A stretch of 64,000 nucleotides of DNA from Deltaproteobacteria bacterium (lineage in GTDB: Bacteria > Myxococcota_A > Polyangia > Polyangiales > Ga0077539), in assembly GCA_016704445.1 (NCBI GenBank), contig JADJAE010000025.1, forward strand, positions 46,933-110,932, in the 5' to 3' direction. Position numbers and translations under genes: made by a program. This document shows, in pieces, positions 28,402 through 37,250 of this stretch. The notes under the pieces are model-generated. The model saw nothing but the letters and a program-made list of their open reading frames with translations. It ran no database searches and was not told the origin of the DNA. Within the stretch, counting starts at the first letter, position 1. Every line of letters starts with the position of its first letter.

Positions 28402-28453
28402 TGGCGACCTCTAGCACCCGGGCGAACGGCGCCGCAACGGAGAGAGTGAGCGC

Positions 28454-28640
28454 GTGACCGTCGTCGTGACCTGGGTCGGCGGCCATCGCAACCGAGACGC
28501 TCTCGCAGTTGAGCTACTACGCCGACTTGATCGAACGCGCCCGCGCCTTGCGATGCGAAGGGACGCCGTATGCGGAGATCGCTGCGGTGCTGAACACCGA
28601 GGGGTGGCGACCGGCGAAGCGGCGCGACACCTTCTTACGC
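28454..28640 (+). pseudogene. remnant of a serine-recombinase-like gene
   Basis: One frame reads VVVTWVGGHR; one base over it continues TETLSQLSYYADLIERARAL and EIAAVLNTEGWRPAKRRDTF. This resembles the C-terminal HTH segment of resolvase-type recombinases. It ends at the 3' end of tatA, so it is a broken scrap. Confidence 0.5.
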
Positions 28641-28865
28641 CTTCGGGGCTTCTTCCACGTGCGCGACAGGTTGTGCCTGTTCGGGGAGCGACGCGCTCTG
28701 GGGCGGTGCCGGCGTGGGCCCCTCGTCGCCGTCCTTGAGCCCCTTCTTGAAGTTGCTGAGCCCCGAGCCGAGGCTACGCCCGAGCTCTGGCAGCTTCGCG
28801 GCCCCAAACAACAACAGGATGATCACCAGGATGATCATCAACTCCGACGCACCCATACCGAACAT
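28635..28865 (-). CDS. tatA: TatA/E twin-arginine translocase subunit
   Basis: 76 residues from ATG 28865, preceded by AGAAGAGG. A single N-terminal helix MGASELMIILVIILLLFGA is followed by the hinge KLPELGRSLGSGLSNFKKG amphipathic helix and an acidic, Pro/Gln-rich tail. This is the classic TatA layout: a pore-forming component exporting folded proteins. No tatB or tatC is nearby, so it is an isolated extra copy among transposon debris. Confidence 0.85.
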   Translation of the reverse strand: MFGMGASELMIILVIILLLFGAAKLPELGRSLGSGLSNFKKGLKDGDEGPTPAPPQSASLPEQAQPVAHVEEAPKA

Positions 28866-28935
28866 CGTGACCTCTTCTGGCGCCGAGGCACGACGCCAGC
28901 CCGGTTCGTAGCACCTCCGGTCGCCGGGCATCAAT

Positions 28936-29163
28936 GTGACCCTTTGGCGGCGCCCGTGCGGTACACGCACTGGGCACCTGCGCTGCCCTGCGGACAAGCT
29001 TCTCCGGCGGGGAGAGACGCGACACGAACGCTGCCAACTGCGCGTGATCTACCGGGCCTCGGGCGCCGACTGCGGCGTCTGCGCGTGGTCGTCACGATGC
29101 CGTGGGCGGCCGACGCGGACCGATTGCTCGACCGTCCAGAGCACCTGCGCTCTCACCCGGTGA
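28936..29163 (+). pseudogene. fragment of an IS1182-like transposase
   Basis: The plus strand reads CPADKLLRRGETRHERCQLR and VIYRASGADCGVCAWSSRCR, the Cys-rich box of IS1182-family transposases. Nothing else of that gene is present. The rest of 29110-29457 holds no recognisable gene. Confidence 0.5.
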
Positions 29164-29457
29164 TGTACCAGCGTTGCACTGCTGGCCTGGGCTGTAGACG
29201 CCGCACAGGAGGTGGCTCTGTTGCCGCGAGGAGAAAGGCCCCCAGTGAGGCCCACGTACCTCCCTGGGATCGCGACCCGCACGTACTGCCCACGTTTCGC
29301 TAGGACCTGTTGAGCGCCTGTGATTTCCCCTGGAGTTCCCTTCCAGCCGCCGCATCGACGCCGCGCTCGCGGCTCACTGACCGACGCCATGAGGCTCAAT
29401 CGCCTCGTCGATCCCTTGCTCGTCGCCCCGGAAGGGAGCCTCAGCCCGGCGTCACTT

Positions 29458-29600
29458 GTGACGACTCCCCTACCTGCCTACGGTGAGGTAGGGGCTTCTC
29501 GGATCACCGGAGTCCCTAGCGGGCGCTCCTCCCCGAAGGCTCCGTCCGAGCCCTGTGACCGCAAAGGCGCGGTCGTGGATGTTGCGTGCGGCGTTCACGT
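29458..29600 (-). ncRNA. predicted omega RNA (reRNA) of TnpB
   Basis: In TnpB systems the guide RNA covers the 3' end of tnpB and the right end, with the guide being flanking host DNA. Here the scaffold ends ...GGGGAGTCGTCAC at 29458, and the first 20 guide bases would be AAGTGACGCCGGGCTGAGGC (29457-29438, minus strand). The 5' limit is not visible; 29600 is a guess. Confidence 0.5.
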
Positions 29601-30663
29601 CGCGATCCTCCGTGTACCCGCAGGGGCACCGATGAACCCGGACGCCGAGTGCCTTGGGCACCCGCTCGCCGCACGCGCTGCACTCCTGGCTGGTCCCGTT
29701 CGGATCGACTCGCTTCACCTCACGGCCAGCTTCTTCCGCTTTGCTCGTGAGGATCGCGACGAACTGGGACCAACCTGCGTCGTGGACGGATTGGGCGAGC
29801 ATCCCTCGCGCGAGCCCGTTCACATTCAGATCCTCGACGGCGATGCGATCGTACTTCTGGACGATCGCTCGCGCCGTCTTGTGGTGGAAGTCCTTTCGGG
29901 TGTTGCGGACATGGGCGTGCCGCCCCGCGAGCAGCCGCCGCGCCTTGCCCCGGCGCTTCGACCCTCGCTTACGGCGACTCACCTTGCGCTGGGCCCGCTC
30001 GACGGCGATACGGACCGTCTTCAGCGGACGTGGGTTGGCGACAAGCTCACCATCGGAGAGCGCCGCGAAGGTGGTGAGGCCCACGTCGATGCCGACGCTC
30101 ACGCCCGTGGCGGGCAGCGGCTTCGCGGGCACCTCGCGGGTGATGAGGGCGTACCAGTGGCCGTCGCCGTCGCGGGTGACGCCGAGGGTCTTGAGCACGC
30201 CCTCCATCTCGCGGTGCTGCTTGATCTTCACGTTGCCGATGCCGTGCAGGCGCACCCTCGCGCCGCCCGACACGACCGCCGCGCCGTTGCCCTTCCCGGC
30301 GTCCTTGAGGGTGAACGTCTCGTAGCGCCCCCGACGCTTGAAGCGTGGATACCCCGGTGTTCCACCGGCCTTGATTCGGCGGAAGAAGGCGTCGAAGGCG
30401 AGATCGAGGCGCTTCAGCACGTCTTGCAACAGGTGCGTGTGGATGCCCGCGTAGTCGGGGCAGTCGGGGTCGTGCTTGACGACGGTGATGGCCTTCTCCT
30501 GCGTGGCGCGGGTGACCTTGACGCCCTGGCGGTAGCCGTCGCGCCGCTCCTGCAAGGCCGCGTTGTAGAAGAACCGCAGCCGACCCAACAACGTCCCCAG
30601 CGCCGCCTCCTGAGCGTGTGTTGGGTAGAGCCGGAACTTGTAGACGCGGAGCACAACCGCCAC
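29470..30663 (-). CDS. tnpB: TnpB RNA-guided nuclease
   Basis: 397 residues, apparently intact. The N-terminal wedge is VYKFRLYPTHAQEAALGTLL and LRFFYNAALQERRDG. The RuvC catalytic acids appear in GIDVGLTTFAALSDG, IAVEDLNVNGLARGML and DRDVNAARNI. The zinc ribbon is CSACGERVPKALGVRVHRC with a following CPCG-type pair. TnpB uses a right-end omega RNA to cut DNA beside a target-adjacent motif and is the ancestor of Cas12. The stop codon lies inside the right-end hairpin, so the guide RNA overlaps the 3' end of the gene. Confidence 0.9.
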   Translation of the reverse strand: MAVVLRVYKFRLYPTHAQEAALGTLLGRLRFFYNAALQERRDGYRQGVKVTRATQEKAITVVKHDPDCPDYAGIHTHLLQDVLKRLDLAFDAFFRRIKAGGTPGYPRFKRRGRYETFTLKDAGKGNGAAVVSGGARVRLHGIGNVKIKQHREMEGVLKTLGVTRDGDGHWYALITREVPAKPLPATGVSVGIDVGLTTFAALSDGELVANPRPLKTVRIAVERAQRKVSRRKRGSKRRGKARRLLAGRHAHVRNTRKDFHHKTARAIVQKYDRIAVEDLNVNGLARGMLAQSVHDAGWSQFVAILTSKAEEAGREVKRVDPNGTSQECSACGERVPKALGVRVHRCPCGYTEDRDVNAARNIHDRAFAVTGLGRSLRGGAPARDSGDPRSPYLTVGR

Positions 30664-30816
30664 GTTACGCAGCGCGCTTCGGCGCGCAAGCGAGGCATCG
30701 GAAGAATGCGCGATGGTCGGACATACCCTGACCGGACGATGTTTCCGTTCGGTCGAACCGTGCCGTACCCCCTCCTGTCGCTGCCGCTCCGAGGAGGGGG
30801 CTTGAATGGGTTTCGG

Positions 30817-32970
30817 TCAACGCCGTTTGGGTGACACCGTCGGCCCCGCGGGGACCTGGACGATGCGCATCCAGGGCGGTCGGTCGATGAGCTGCAACCG
30901 CAACAATCGCCGCTCGGGAAACCGCCGTCGCGCGACGTCCTCGGCCCCCGGGAGGTCGTGCAGCAACAGCACCGGGTCGCTCAGCGCCGGGTCGTTGGGC
31001 GGCCACGCGCGCTCGTGCGAACCCACCGCCCGCAGGAAGGGCACCCCGGGCAGCCCCGGCGTCCCTTCGAGGATCCATCGCCGCGGCGGAACGAGCACCA
31101 CCGCGCGCCCGAGGCGCTCGGGCGAGAGCTGCGCGGCGAGCACCTCCTCGGCGACCGCGTGCTTCTGGAGCGTGGCGGCGGTCCAGCCCGCGAGCACCGC
31201 GCCCGCGAGGCCCACCGCCACCGCGAGGGTGGCGACAGCGCGAGGCCGGTCGACGAGGCGGGCGTAGCGAGAGTCCGCGAGGCGCGCGAGGCCGGCGACG
31301 GCGAGCAGCGCGAGGGCGACGGTGCTGTCGGCGTAGTGGATGGGGCCGATGAGGTGGATGCCCGGGTCGGGGTGGAGGATGGCGAGCGCGAGGCCCAGCG
31401 CGACGCCCGCGGCGACGCCCGCGAGCACCTTGTCGCGCCCCGCGCCGAGGGCCACCAGCGGCAACCCCAGCGGGCCGAGAAACCACACCCCGAGCAGCAG
31501 CACGTTGTAGGCGAAGTTGCCGCCGAAGTTCTGGAGCCGGGTGGTGGGCGGGTGGTTCCAGTTGTGGACCAGCTCGGAGGGGGCGAAGCGCGCGTGGAGC
31601 AGCGCGTGGCCCGTCACGCAGCGGTTGTGCAGCGCGAAGAGCGCGAACCACGGCAGCACCCCGAGCAGCAGCCCGGCGAGGGCGGTGCGGTCGTCGCGGG
31701 ACCCGCGAGCGGCGCGCACCACGGCCATCACCGCGAGCGGCGCCGACAGCAGGAACACCTCGGCGGGTCGGCAGAGCCCCGCGGCGCCGAGGGAGAGTCC
31801 GGCGGCGGCCCAGCGGGCGAGGGAGGGCGACCCCGCGGCCCACACCGCGAGGGCGGCCGAGAGGGCGATCAATCCGCGCGAGAAGGTGTTGGCGTGCGAG
31901 GTGATGGAGAAGAGGGCGCCCGTGGGCGAGGCGACGAAGAGCAGCGCCGCGGCGAGGCCCCATGCGGCGGTGCGGCGGCGGCCGACGGCGTAGGCGAGGG
32001 CGGGCAGCGGGAGCGCGCCGAGGGCGGCGATGAGCAGCCCGTTGAGGTGCCCGCCGAACTCCGCGACCCAGACGAGCTGCGGGCCGAGGAAGTCGAAGCT
32101 GGCGACGCGGCCGCCGCGGGTGAAGAGGAAGAGCTGCGGGAAGATCTCGGTGGGCCCGGGGGAGGGAGCCATGCACTGCCCGGTGAGCAGCACCTGGGCG
32201 CCGAAGCGCACGCTGTGTTCGTCGTCGGTGATGGGCCGGTCGAGGAGCACGACGCCGCGAGCGAGGCGCACGACCACCATGCCGATGACCCAGAGCATCA
32301 CGAGCCCCGCGGCGCGCTCGCGGTTGGTCCCCTTCTCGCGCACCATCTCCGCCCGCGCGACGAGCGCCGGGTCGTTGAGGAAGAGCGCCCCGCCTTCGCC
32401 GCACGCGAGGTTCTTGGTCTCGTGGAAGCTCACGGTAGACATCACGCCGAACGACCCGAGCGCCTTCCCGCCGAGCGAGCCCATGAGCCCGTGGGCGTTG
32501 TCCTCCACCACGGCGATTCCGCGACGGCGCGCGAGCTCCGTGACGGCGTCCATCTCGCACCCGACGCCCGCGTAGTGCATCACGACGACGGCCCGCGTGC
32601 GGGCAGTGACCAGCGCGTCGAGCTTCGAGGCGTCGAGGTTGAGCGTGTCGGGGCGGCTGTCGACGAAGACGGGGCGCGCGCCCAGCAGGACGAAGGCGTT
32701 GGCCGACGACGTGAACGTGAAGCTCGGGACGATGACCTCGTCGCCGGGACCGACGTCGAGCAGCAGCGCGGACATCTCCAGCGCCCCCGTGCACGACGGC
32801 GTCAGGAACACCCGCGCGCTCCCGGTGATCTCCGCGAGGAGGGCCTCGCAGCGGCGCGACACCGCGCGGTCGCCGGAAGTCTGCCCGCTGCGCATCACGG
32901 CGGTGAGGTGGTCCATGGCGGCGGGCCCGAAGGAGGGGCGGTTGAAGGGGATGGCAGGCGCGTCGACCAT
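30817..32970 (-). CDS. chimera: N-terminal half of a WecE/DegT aminotransferase fused to a GT-C-like membrane protein
   Basis: Residues 1-~220 match DegT/DnrJ/EryC1 sugar aminotransferases (FNRPSFGPAAMDHL, FLTPSCTGALEMSALLL, VVEDNAHGLMGSLGGKALGS, and FHETKNLACGEGGAL with the PLP-binding Lys). At EKGTNR the protein switches in frame to a membrane protein with about ten helices (FDFLGPQLVWVAEFGGHLNG; SPTGALFSITSHANTFSRGL), typical of GT-C-like polyprenyl-sugar transferases. The aminotransferase lacks its C-terminal domain and is probably inactive. This looks like an in-frame deletion joining two surface-glycan genes. ATG 32970 is the chosen start. Confidence 0.75.
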   Translation of the reverse strand: MVDAPAIPFNRPSFGPAAMDHLTAVMRSGQTSGDRAVSRRCEALLAEITGSARVFLTPSCTGALEMSALLLDVGPGDEVIVPSFTFTSSANAFVLLGARPVFVDSRPDTLNLDASKLDALVTARTRAVVVMHYAGVGCEMDAVTELARRRGIAVVEDNAHGLMGSLGGKALGSFGVMSTVSFHETKNLACGEGGALFLNDPALVARAEMVREKGTNRERAAGLVMLWVIGMVVVRLARGVVLLDRPITDDEHSVRFGAQVLLTGQCMAPSPGPTEIFPQLFLFTRGGRVASFDFLGPQLVWVAEFGGHLNGLLIAALGALPLPALAYAVGRRRTAAWGLAAALLFVASPTGALFSITSHANTFSRGLIALSAALAVWAAGSPSLARWAAAGLSLGAAGLCRPAEVFLLSAPLAVMAVVRAARGSRDDRTALAGLLLGVLPWFALFALHNRCVTGHALLHARFAPSELVHNWNHPPTTRLQNFGGNFAYNVLLLGVWFLGPLGLPLVALGAGRDKVLAGVAAGVALGLALAILHPDPGIHLIGPIHYADSTVALALLAVAGLARLADSRYARLVDRPRAVATLAVAVGLAGAVLAGWTAATLQKHAVAEEVLAAQLSPERLGRAVVLVPPRRWILEGTPGLPGVPFLRAVGSHERAWPPNDPALSDPVLLLHDLPGAEDVARRRFPERRLLRLQLIDRPPWMRIVQVPAGPTVSPKRR

Positions 32971-33161
32971 CGGGGCCGAGACGCTACGTGCTCTTGCCGG
33001 GCGAAGGGGTGTAAAGCCGCTCGTCACCAGAAAGCCTCACCGAGGATCAGGACCGGAGAGCCCCGTCGCCCGGAGCGACGCCTCGGGAATGCTATCTCAC
33101 GGAAAGGTATGTTTCCATGAGCTAGACAGGAGCGGCCCCCCCAGGGTAGCGGTCGGGGGCG

Positions 33162-34247
33162 ATGCCGAGCCCAACTGCGATCACGGTGGTCGATGCCGCC
33201 AGCGGTCTGCCCCCCGCGCTCCTGCGACGTCTGGCCGACGCGCGGCGCTTTCTCCGGGAGGGCTCCCACGCCTCAGGCACCCGGCGAAAGTACGCTGAGG
33301 ACTTCGCGCAGTTCAGCGGCTGGTGCCAGCGCAATGGCGTGGCCCCCCTCCCCGCCGAGCCCGGCCTGCTCGCCCTCTACATCCACGCCCTCGTCGACCC
33401 CGACCCCTCGAACCCGCCGAGGGTCCGCCGTGCCGTCGGCGGTCCCCGCGGCCCCGAACCCGGTCAGCGACCGATGCACCCGAGCTCCATCACCCGCGTC
33501 GTGGCGGCCATCCGCTACGCCCACACCCAGCAGGGGGTCGACCCGCCCACGGCCCACCCCCTCGTGCAGGAGGCCCTGCGCGCGGCGAGGCGCACCCTCG
33601 GGGTCGCCCCTCATCGGCGCGTCCAGGCGGCGGTGGCCGAGGTCGTCCGCCGGATGCTGCAGGGGCTGGACGACTCGCTGCGCCATCGCCGCGACCGGGC
33701 GCTGCTCACCCTCGGCTTCGCGGGCGCCTTCCGCCGCGCGGCCCTGGTCTCGCTCGACCTCGCCGACGTGGTGGAGGTGCCCGAGGGCCTGGAGGTCACG
33801 CTCCGCCGGGACAAGACCGACCAGACCGGCGCGGGGCGCACCCTCACCATCGCCCCCGGCAGCTCCCCCGCTTCGTGTCCGGTGCGCGCCACGCTCGCCT
33901 GGATCCAGGCCCTGGCCACCCTGGGGTTCAGCGATGGTCCGCTCTTCCGCTTCATCGACCGGCACGGCAACGTCCGCCCCGCGCATGGGCGCAGCACCAG
34001 CGACCGGCTGGGCGCCCAGTCCGTGGCGCTCATCGTCCAGCGCCGGGCGCGGGCGGTGGGCCTGGACGCGACGCAGTTCGCCGGCCACTCGCTGCGCGCG
34101 GGCTTCGTCACCAGCGCCGTGCGCGCGGGCAAAGGGGTCCCTAAGATCATGGAGCAGACGGGGCACCGCAGCGCCAACACCGTGATGGCCTACGTGCGCG
34201 AGGCCGACCGCTGGCGCGACCCGGCCTCTGGGGGAATCGGGCTGTAG
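33162..34247 (+). CDS. tyrosine recombinase (phage-integrase/XerCD-like)
   Basis: 361 residues. The N-terminal core-binding domain (HASGTRRKYAEDFAQFSGWC) is followed by the catalytic domain: Arg in GFAGAFRRAALVSLDLAD, Lys in LRRDKTDQTG, HSLRAGFVTSAVRAG, the second His in EQTGHRSANT and Tyr in VMAYVREADRW. All active-site residues are present. It is followed within 2 bp by an octamer array. Its last ~190 bp are repeated directly at 42732-42923. Confidence 0.85.
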   Translation: MPSPTAITVVDAASGLPPALLRRLADARRFLREGSHASGTRRKYAEDFAQFSGWCQRNGVAPLPAEPGLLALYIHALVDPDPSNPPRVRRAVGGPRGPEPGQRPMHPSSITRVVAAIRYAHTQQGVDPPTAHPLVQEALRAARRTLGVAPHRRVQAAVAEVVRRMLQGLDDSLRHRRDRALLTLGFAGAFRRAALVSLDLADVVEVPEGLEVTLRRDKTDQTGAGRTLTIAPGSSPASCPVRATLAWIQALATLGFSDGPLFRFIDRHGNVRPAHGRSTSDRLGAQSVALIVQRRARAVGLDATQFAGHSLRAGFVTSAVRAGKGVPKIMEQTGHRSANTVMAYVREADRWRDPASGGIGL

Positions 34248-34304
34248 GACGTTGAAACGTCTGGACGTTGAAACGCTAAAACGTTGAACATACTGGACGT
34301 TTAG
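34056..34304 (+). repeat. 249-bp direct repeat, left copy (recombinase 3' end plus octamer array)
   Basis: Bases 34056-34304 match 42732-42980 with constant offset 8676 and only scattered substitutions. They cover the last catalytic residues of the recombinase, its stop codon and the first octamers. Confidence 0.8.
34249..34304 (+). repeat. octamer array R1
   Basis: Seven unspaced 8-bp units: acgttgaa, acgtctgg, acgttgaa, acgctaaa, acgttgaa, catactgg, acgtttag. It lies directly after the tyrosine recombinase stop codon. Confidence 0.8.
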
Positions 34305-34485
34305 GCGCGAAGGTTCCCGGTAGAACCCCTTGAACAATGGGGACTACCCTGGTTGCCTTGAGGAGAAGGAAGGCCAGCGCACCACCGCGGTGCAAGCCGG
34401 AGCCCGCCAGGGGAGGCGCTGCGCCGCGGGTTCGCCGGAGGGTGCTCCGGGCAACGTCGGCACCTGAGGACGCTCGTGGGGGGAG

Positions 34486-36207
34486 GTGCTGGCGCCGTGC
34501 CTCCTCGTCACCGCCGCGGCTTTCTCCAACGCGGCTCCCAACATCTTCATCTACGACGACAACAACTGGCTGCCCATCGCGCGCCCCGCGGGCGAGTCTC
34601 TGCTGGCCTCCCTGACGAGCATGTTCCGCGACGACCCGTGGGCGGCGACGCGCTCACTCACGCAGCCGTACCGCCCGCTCACCTGGGCCTCCTTCCTCGT
34701 CGATCAACGCTTCTGGGACGGCTGGAGGACCGGCTTCCACCTCACGAGCATCGCCCTCCACGGCCTCGCGTCGGTGCTGGTCTTCCTCCTCTTGCGCGCC
34801 GTGCTAACGGCGACCCGAGCACCCGCGTCACCCGCCCGGGCGTGGCTGCCCGCGCTGCTCGCGGCGGCGGTGTTCGCGCTCCATCCGATCCACACCGAGG
34901 CGGTCGACTCGGTGTTCAACCGCTCGGAGATTCTCGCGACCGTGTGCGTGCTTGGGTCCCTGCTCGCGCTCGCCCGCCTCGAAGCGCGCCGCCCCGCGGC
35001 GGCCTGAGCTCTCGCCGGCGCGGGGTACCTCCTCGGTCTTTTCTGCAAGGAGAGGGCGGCCACGCTGCCGGCGCTGGCCGCCCTCTGCGTGCCGCTACTG
35101 CACCCGGGCGAAGCGCTCCGCGCGCGGTTGCGGCGGGTCGCGTCGGTCGTCAGCTTCGCCGTCCCCTTCGGGGTCTACCTCATCTTCCGTGAGGGACTGA
35201 GCCGCTACCACACGCCCACCGTCACGCTGGCGCTGACGGACGTCGGGAGCCTCCGCCTGACGCTCCTCAGCTTCCACGACTGGCTGGGGCTGCTTGCGTG
35301 GCCCCACCCCCTCTGCGCCACGCGCACGGACACCATCACCCACGCCGTCTCAGTCGCCGCGCTGGTCGCCGCCGGCTACGCTGCGGCGATCGTCGTCGCC
35401 TGGCGCCGAGGCGCCGAGGGCATCGCGGCGGGCCTGCTGTTCTTCGCGGTGGCGCTCGTCCCCTCGACGGCCGCGTTCACCGGGCGCGGCGCGGCGCAGG
35501 TGATGGCCGAGCGCTACCTCTACCTCCCGTCCGTCGGGCTCACCCTGGCCCTCGCCTTCGCGCTGCGCGCGTTGGTGGCTCGCGTCGGCGGCCGCCCCAC
35601 GGCCGCCATCGTGGGCGCCCTCGCAGTGGCGCTTGGCGCAGCTACGCACGCGCGCAACGAGGCATGGCACAGCCACATGCAACTGTTCCGCGCCGATGCG
35701 GAGGCTCACCCACCAACGGCGACGTGATGCGGAACTACGTGGGGATCGTGCGCTTTACGCGGGGCAACGAGGCCGCGGGGGCGCTCTGCGCGCCGACGCT
35801 GCGGGACGCGCGCATCGCCAGCGTGATGCTCTTCAGCGAGTGCGCCAGCGTGTCCGAGAGCCGCAGGCGCTTCGACGAGGCGCGGGCGTTCTACCAGCGC
35901 GCCAACGCCGTCGAAGAGATGTCCAGCACCCGCATCAGCTACGCACCGCATGCTGGTGCGCCGCGGCGACCTCGCCGGGGCTGACGCAGAATACCGGCGC
36001 GCGATCGAAATGCTCGCGATCGACCCGGTACGGCAACACACCTTCCGCAGCGAATGGCTGCTGAATTGCCACGCCGACCGGCGCGACGAGGCGCTGCGCG
36101 AAGTGGACGTCGCGCTCGCGGTCGACCCGACCTACGGGATCGCGATCGGGCTGCGCCGGCGCGTGCTGGCCGCGATGCGACCGCGCTCTCGATGGTGGCG
36201 GCGGTGA
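34486..36207 (+). pseudogene. TMTC-like membrane/TPR protein, broken
   Basis: The first part (FIYDDNNWLPIARPAGESLL; QPYRPLTWASFLVDQRFWDG; VFALHPIHTEAVDSVFNRSE) is a TMTC-type acidic loop and helices like those at 3600-5396. An in-frame TGA at 35005-35007 interrupts it. The frame continues with GLFCKERAATLPALAALCVP and the AERYLYLPSVGLTLALAFAL segment. Near 35725 and 35945 the frame shifts again, and the last part (MLVRRGDLAGADAEYRRAIE) is TPR-like. One nonsense codon and two frameshifts make it a likely pseudogene. Confidence 0.75.
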
Positions 36208-36360
36208 GCGCATGGTGCCAATGCGGCGATGGGCCTTGACGCACATGCCGTGGGATGGTTGGCGAAAGGGCAGAAGACTCCTATCAGACCGTGCGTGTCG
36301 GCGCTCCACACGAAGTGCGGAAGGGCCGATGTAGTTGACGTCGAGCAGGCTCTCATCCTG

Positions 36361-36673
36361 GGAGGCCGATGGGGCGTTCCTCCCAGGGACGGCCATCGGC
36401 CTCCAGAGGTATTCCTTCCAGGAATACCTCTAAGAGACCCTCTCGCTGTCAAATTCATGATTGGTTTCACGTAGTTCAAGCTCCGTGCCCCACAGGCTGT
36501 GCCGGTTTCTGTCCGGTTCTCCGCCAGGCTGTGCCGGTTTCTGTCCGGTTCTCCGCCAGGCTGTGCCGGTTTCTGTCCGGTTGGCGTCGCTGGTCCACCG
36601 TCGCCGGGCTGTGCCGGTTTCTGTCCGGTTCTCCGCCAGGCTGTGCCGGTTTCTGTCCGGTTCCAGCGGGGAC
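36361..36673 (+). other. putative replication origin 2 (hairpins plus iterons)
   Basis: Two perfect inverted repeats open the region: GGAGGCCGATGG/CCATCGGCCTCC (36361-36372 and 36393-36404) and GAGGTATTCC/GGAATACCTC (36406-36430). Then come an AT-richer stretch with TAGTTCAAGCTCCGTGCC (36472-36489) and five direct repeats GGCTGTGCCGGTTTCTGTCC at 36495, 36527, 36559, 36607 and 36639. The repeats end just before the 3' end of the interrupted rep gene. Layout and motifs match origin 1 at 59912-60253. Confidence 0.7.
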
Positions 36674-37018
36674 CTACGGGTTGGAGGGCACCAGATCGGA
36701 TCGTTGGAAGCGAGCTAGCGCCTTCCGCAACACGGGGGTCAGCGGGTGATCGGGGGAGGTCTCGGCGCGACGGATGGTGCGCTCACACAGGTCGAGCTGC
36801 CCAGCGAGGGCCTCCTGCGAGAGCCTGAGCGAACGCCTCCACTCCGCGAGGTCGGACCCCGTCAACACCTCGGCGTCCCGACCGGCCTCCTCGGGGAAGA
36901 GGCCGTGGACGAGGCGGTCCCGGACCCAGGTCGGCGGGTGCAGATGGCAGCGCCCCTCCAGGGTGTGCTGCTCGCCGACGTCCCACTCGACGCGGCCGAG
37001 ACCGCCGAGGGCCTGAAG
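36674..37018 (-). pseudogene. rep2, 3' part (C-terminal HTH)
   Basis: It resumes after the IS21-like element as LGGLGRVEWDVGEQHTLEGR and ends with an Xre-type HTH (SLRLSQEALAGQLDLCERTI, then RRAETSPDHPLTPVL). Joined to 41191-42578, counting the 8-bp duplication once, the gene is 1725 nt (575 codons), in frame and of similar length to intact rep1 at 60254-61948. Confidence 0.8.
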
Positions 37019-37250
37019 CTTTGGCGGCGCCCAATGCGTGACCCACTTGCGGCGCTCTGGCGTGACCCACCCCGGGTTGCATGGAGCGACGCTCGCCCCG
37101 TGGCGGCGGCGGGATCGTGACCCACCCCCCGGGTCACGTCGTGAGCGCCGCGAGCGCGCCACGACCTCGCCCCCGACGCCGCTGCGCCCGAGGCGAGTCG
37201 CGCCCACGCGCTCGTGCTGATTCGCTGTCTGGAGTCGCTTCGCCGACCCG

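Larger units (their letters stand above)
29458..30819 (-). mobile_element. IS1341-type (tnpB-only) IS605-superfamily element
   Basis: The right end at 29458 is the hairpin gtgacgactcccctacctgc ... gtgaggtaggggcttctc. The left end around 30761-30819 is the hairpin ccccctcctgtcgctgccgc ... gaggagggggcttgaa. No tnpA is present, so movement would need a transposase in trans. The left end adjoins TGACC, which includes the stop codon of the adjacent chimeric gene. The miniature copy at 27318-27744 has matching ends. Confidence 0.8.

Noticed and set aside
30958..33120. 720-codon plus-strand ORF
   Set aside because: Antisense shadow of the aminotransferase-membrane chimera, which has clear protein motifs.
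36495..36662. Regular 24-bp repeats resembling a CRISPR array
   Set aside because: The intervals are only 8 bp and mostly identical, spacing is 32/32/48/32, there are no cas genes, and they sit beside a rep gene. They are iterons.
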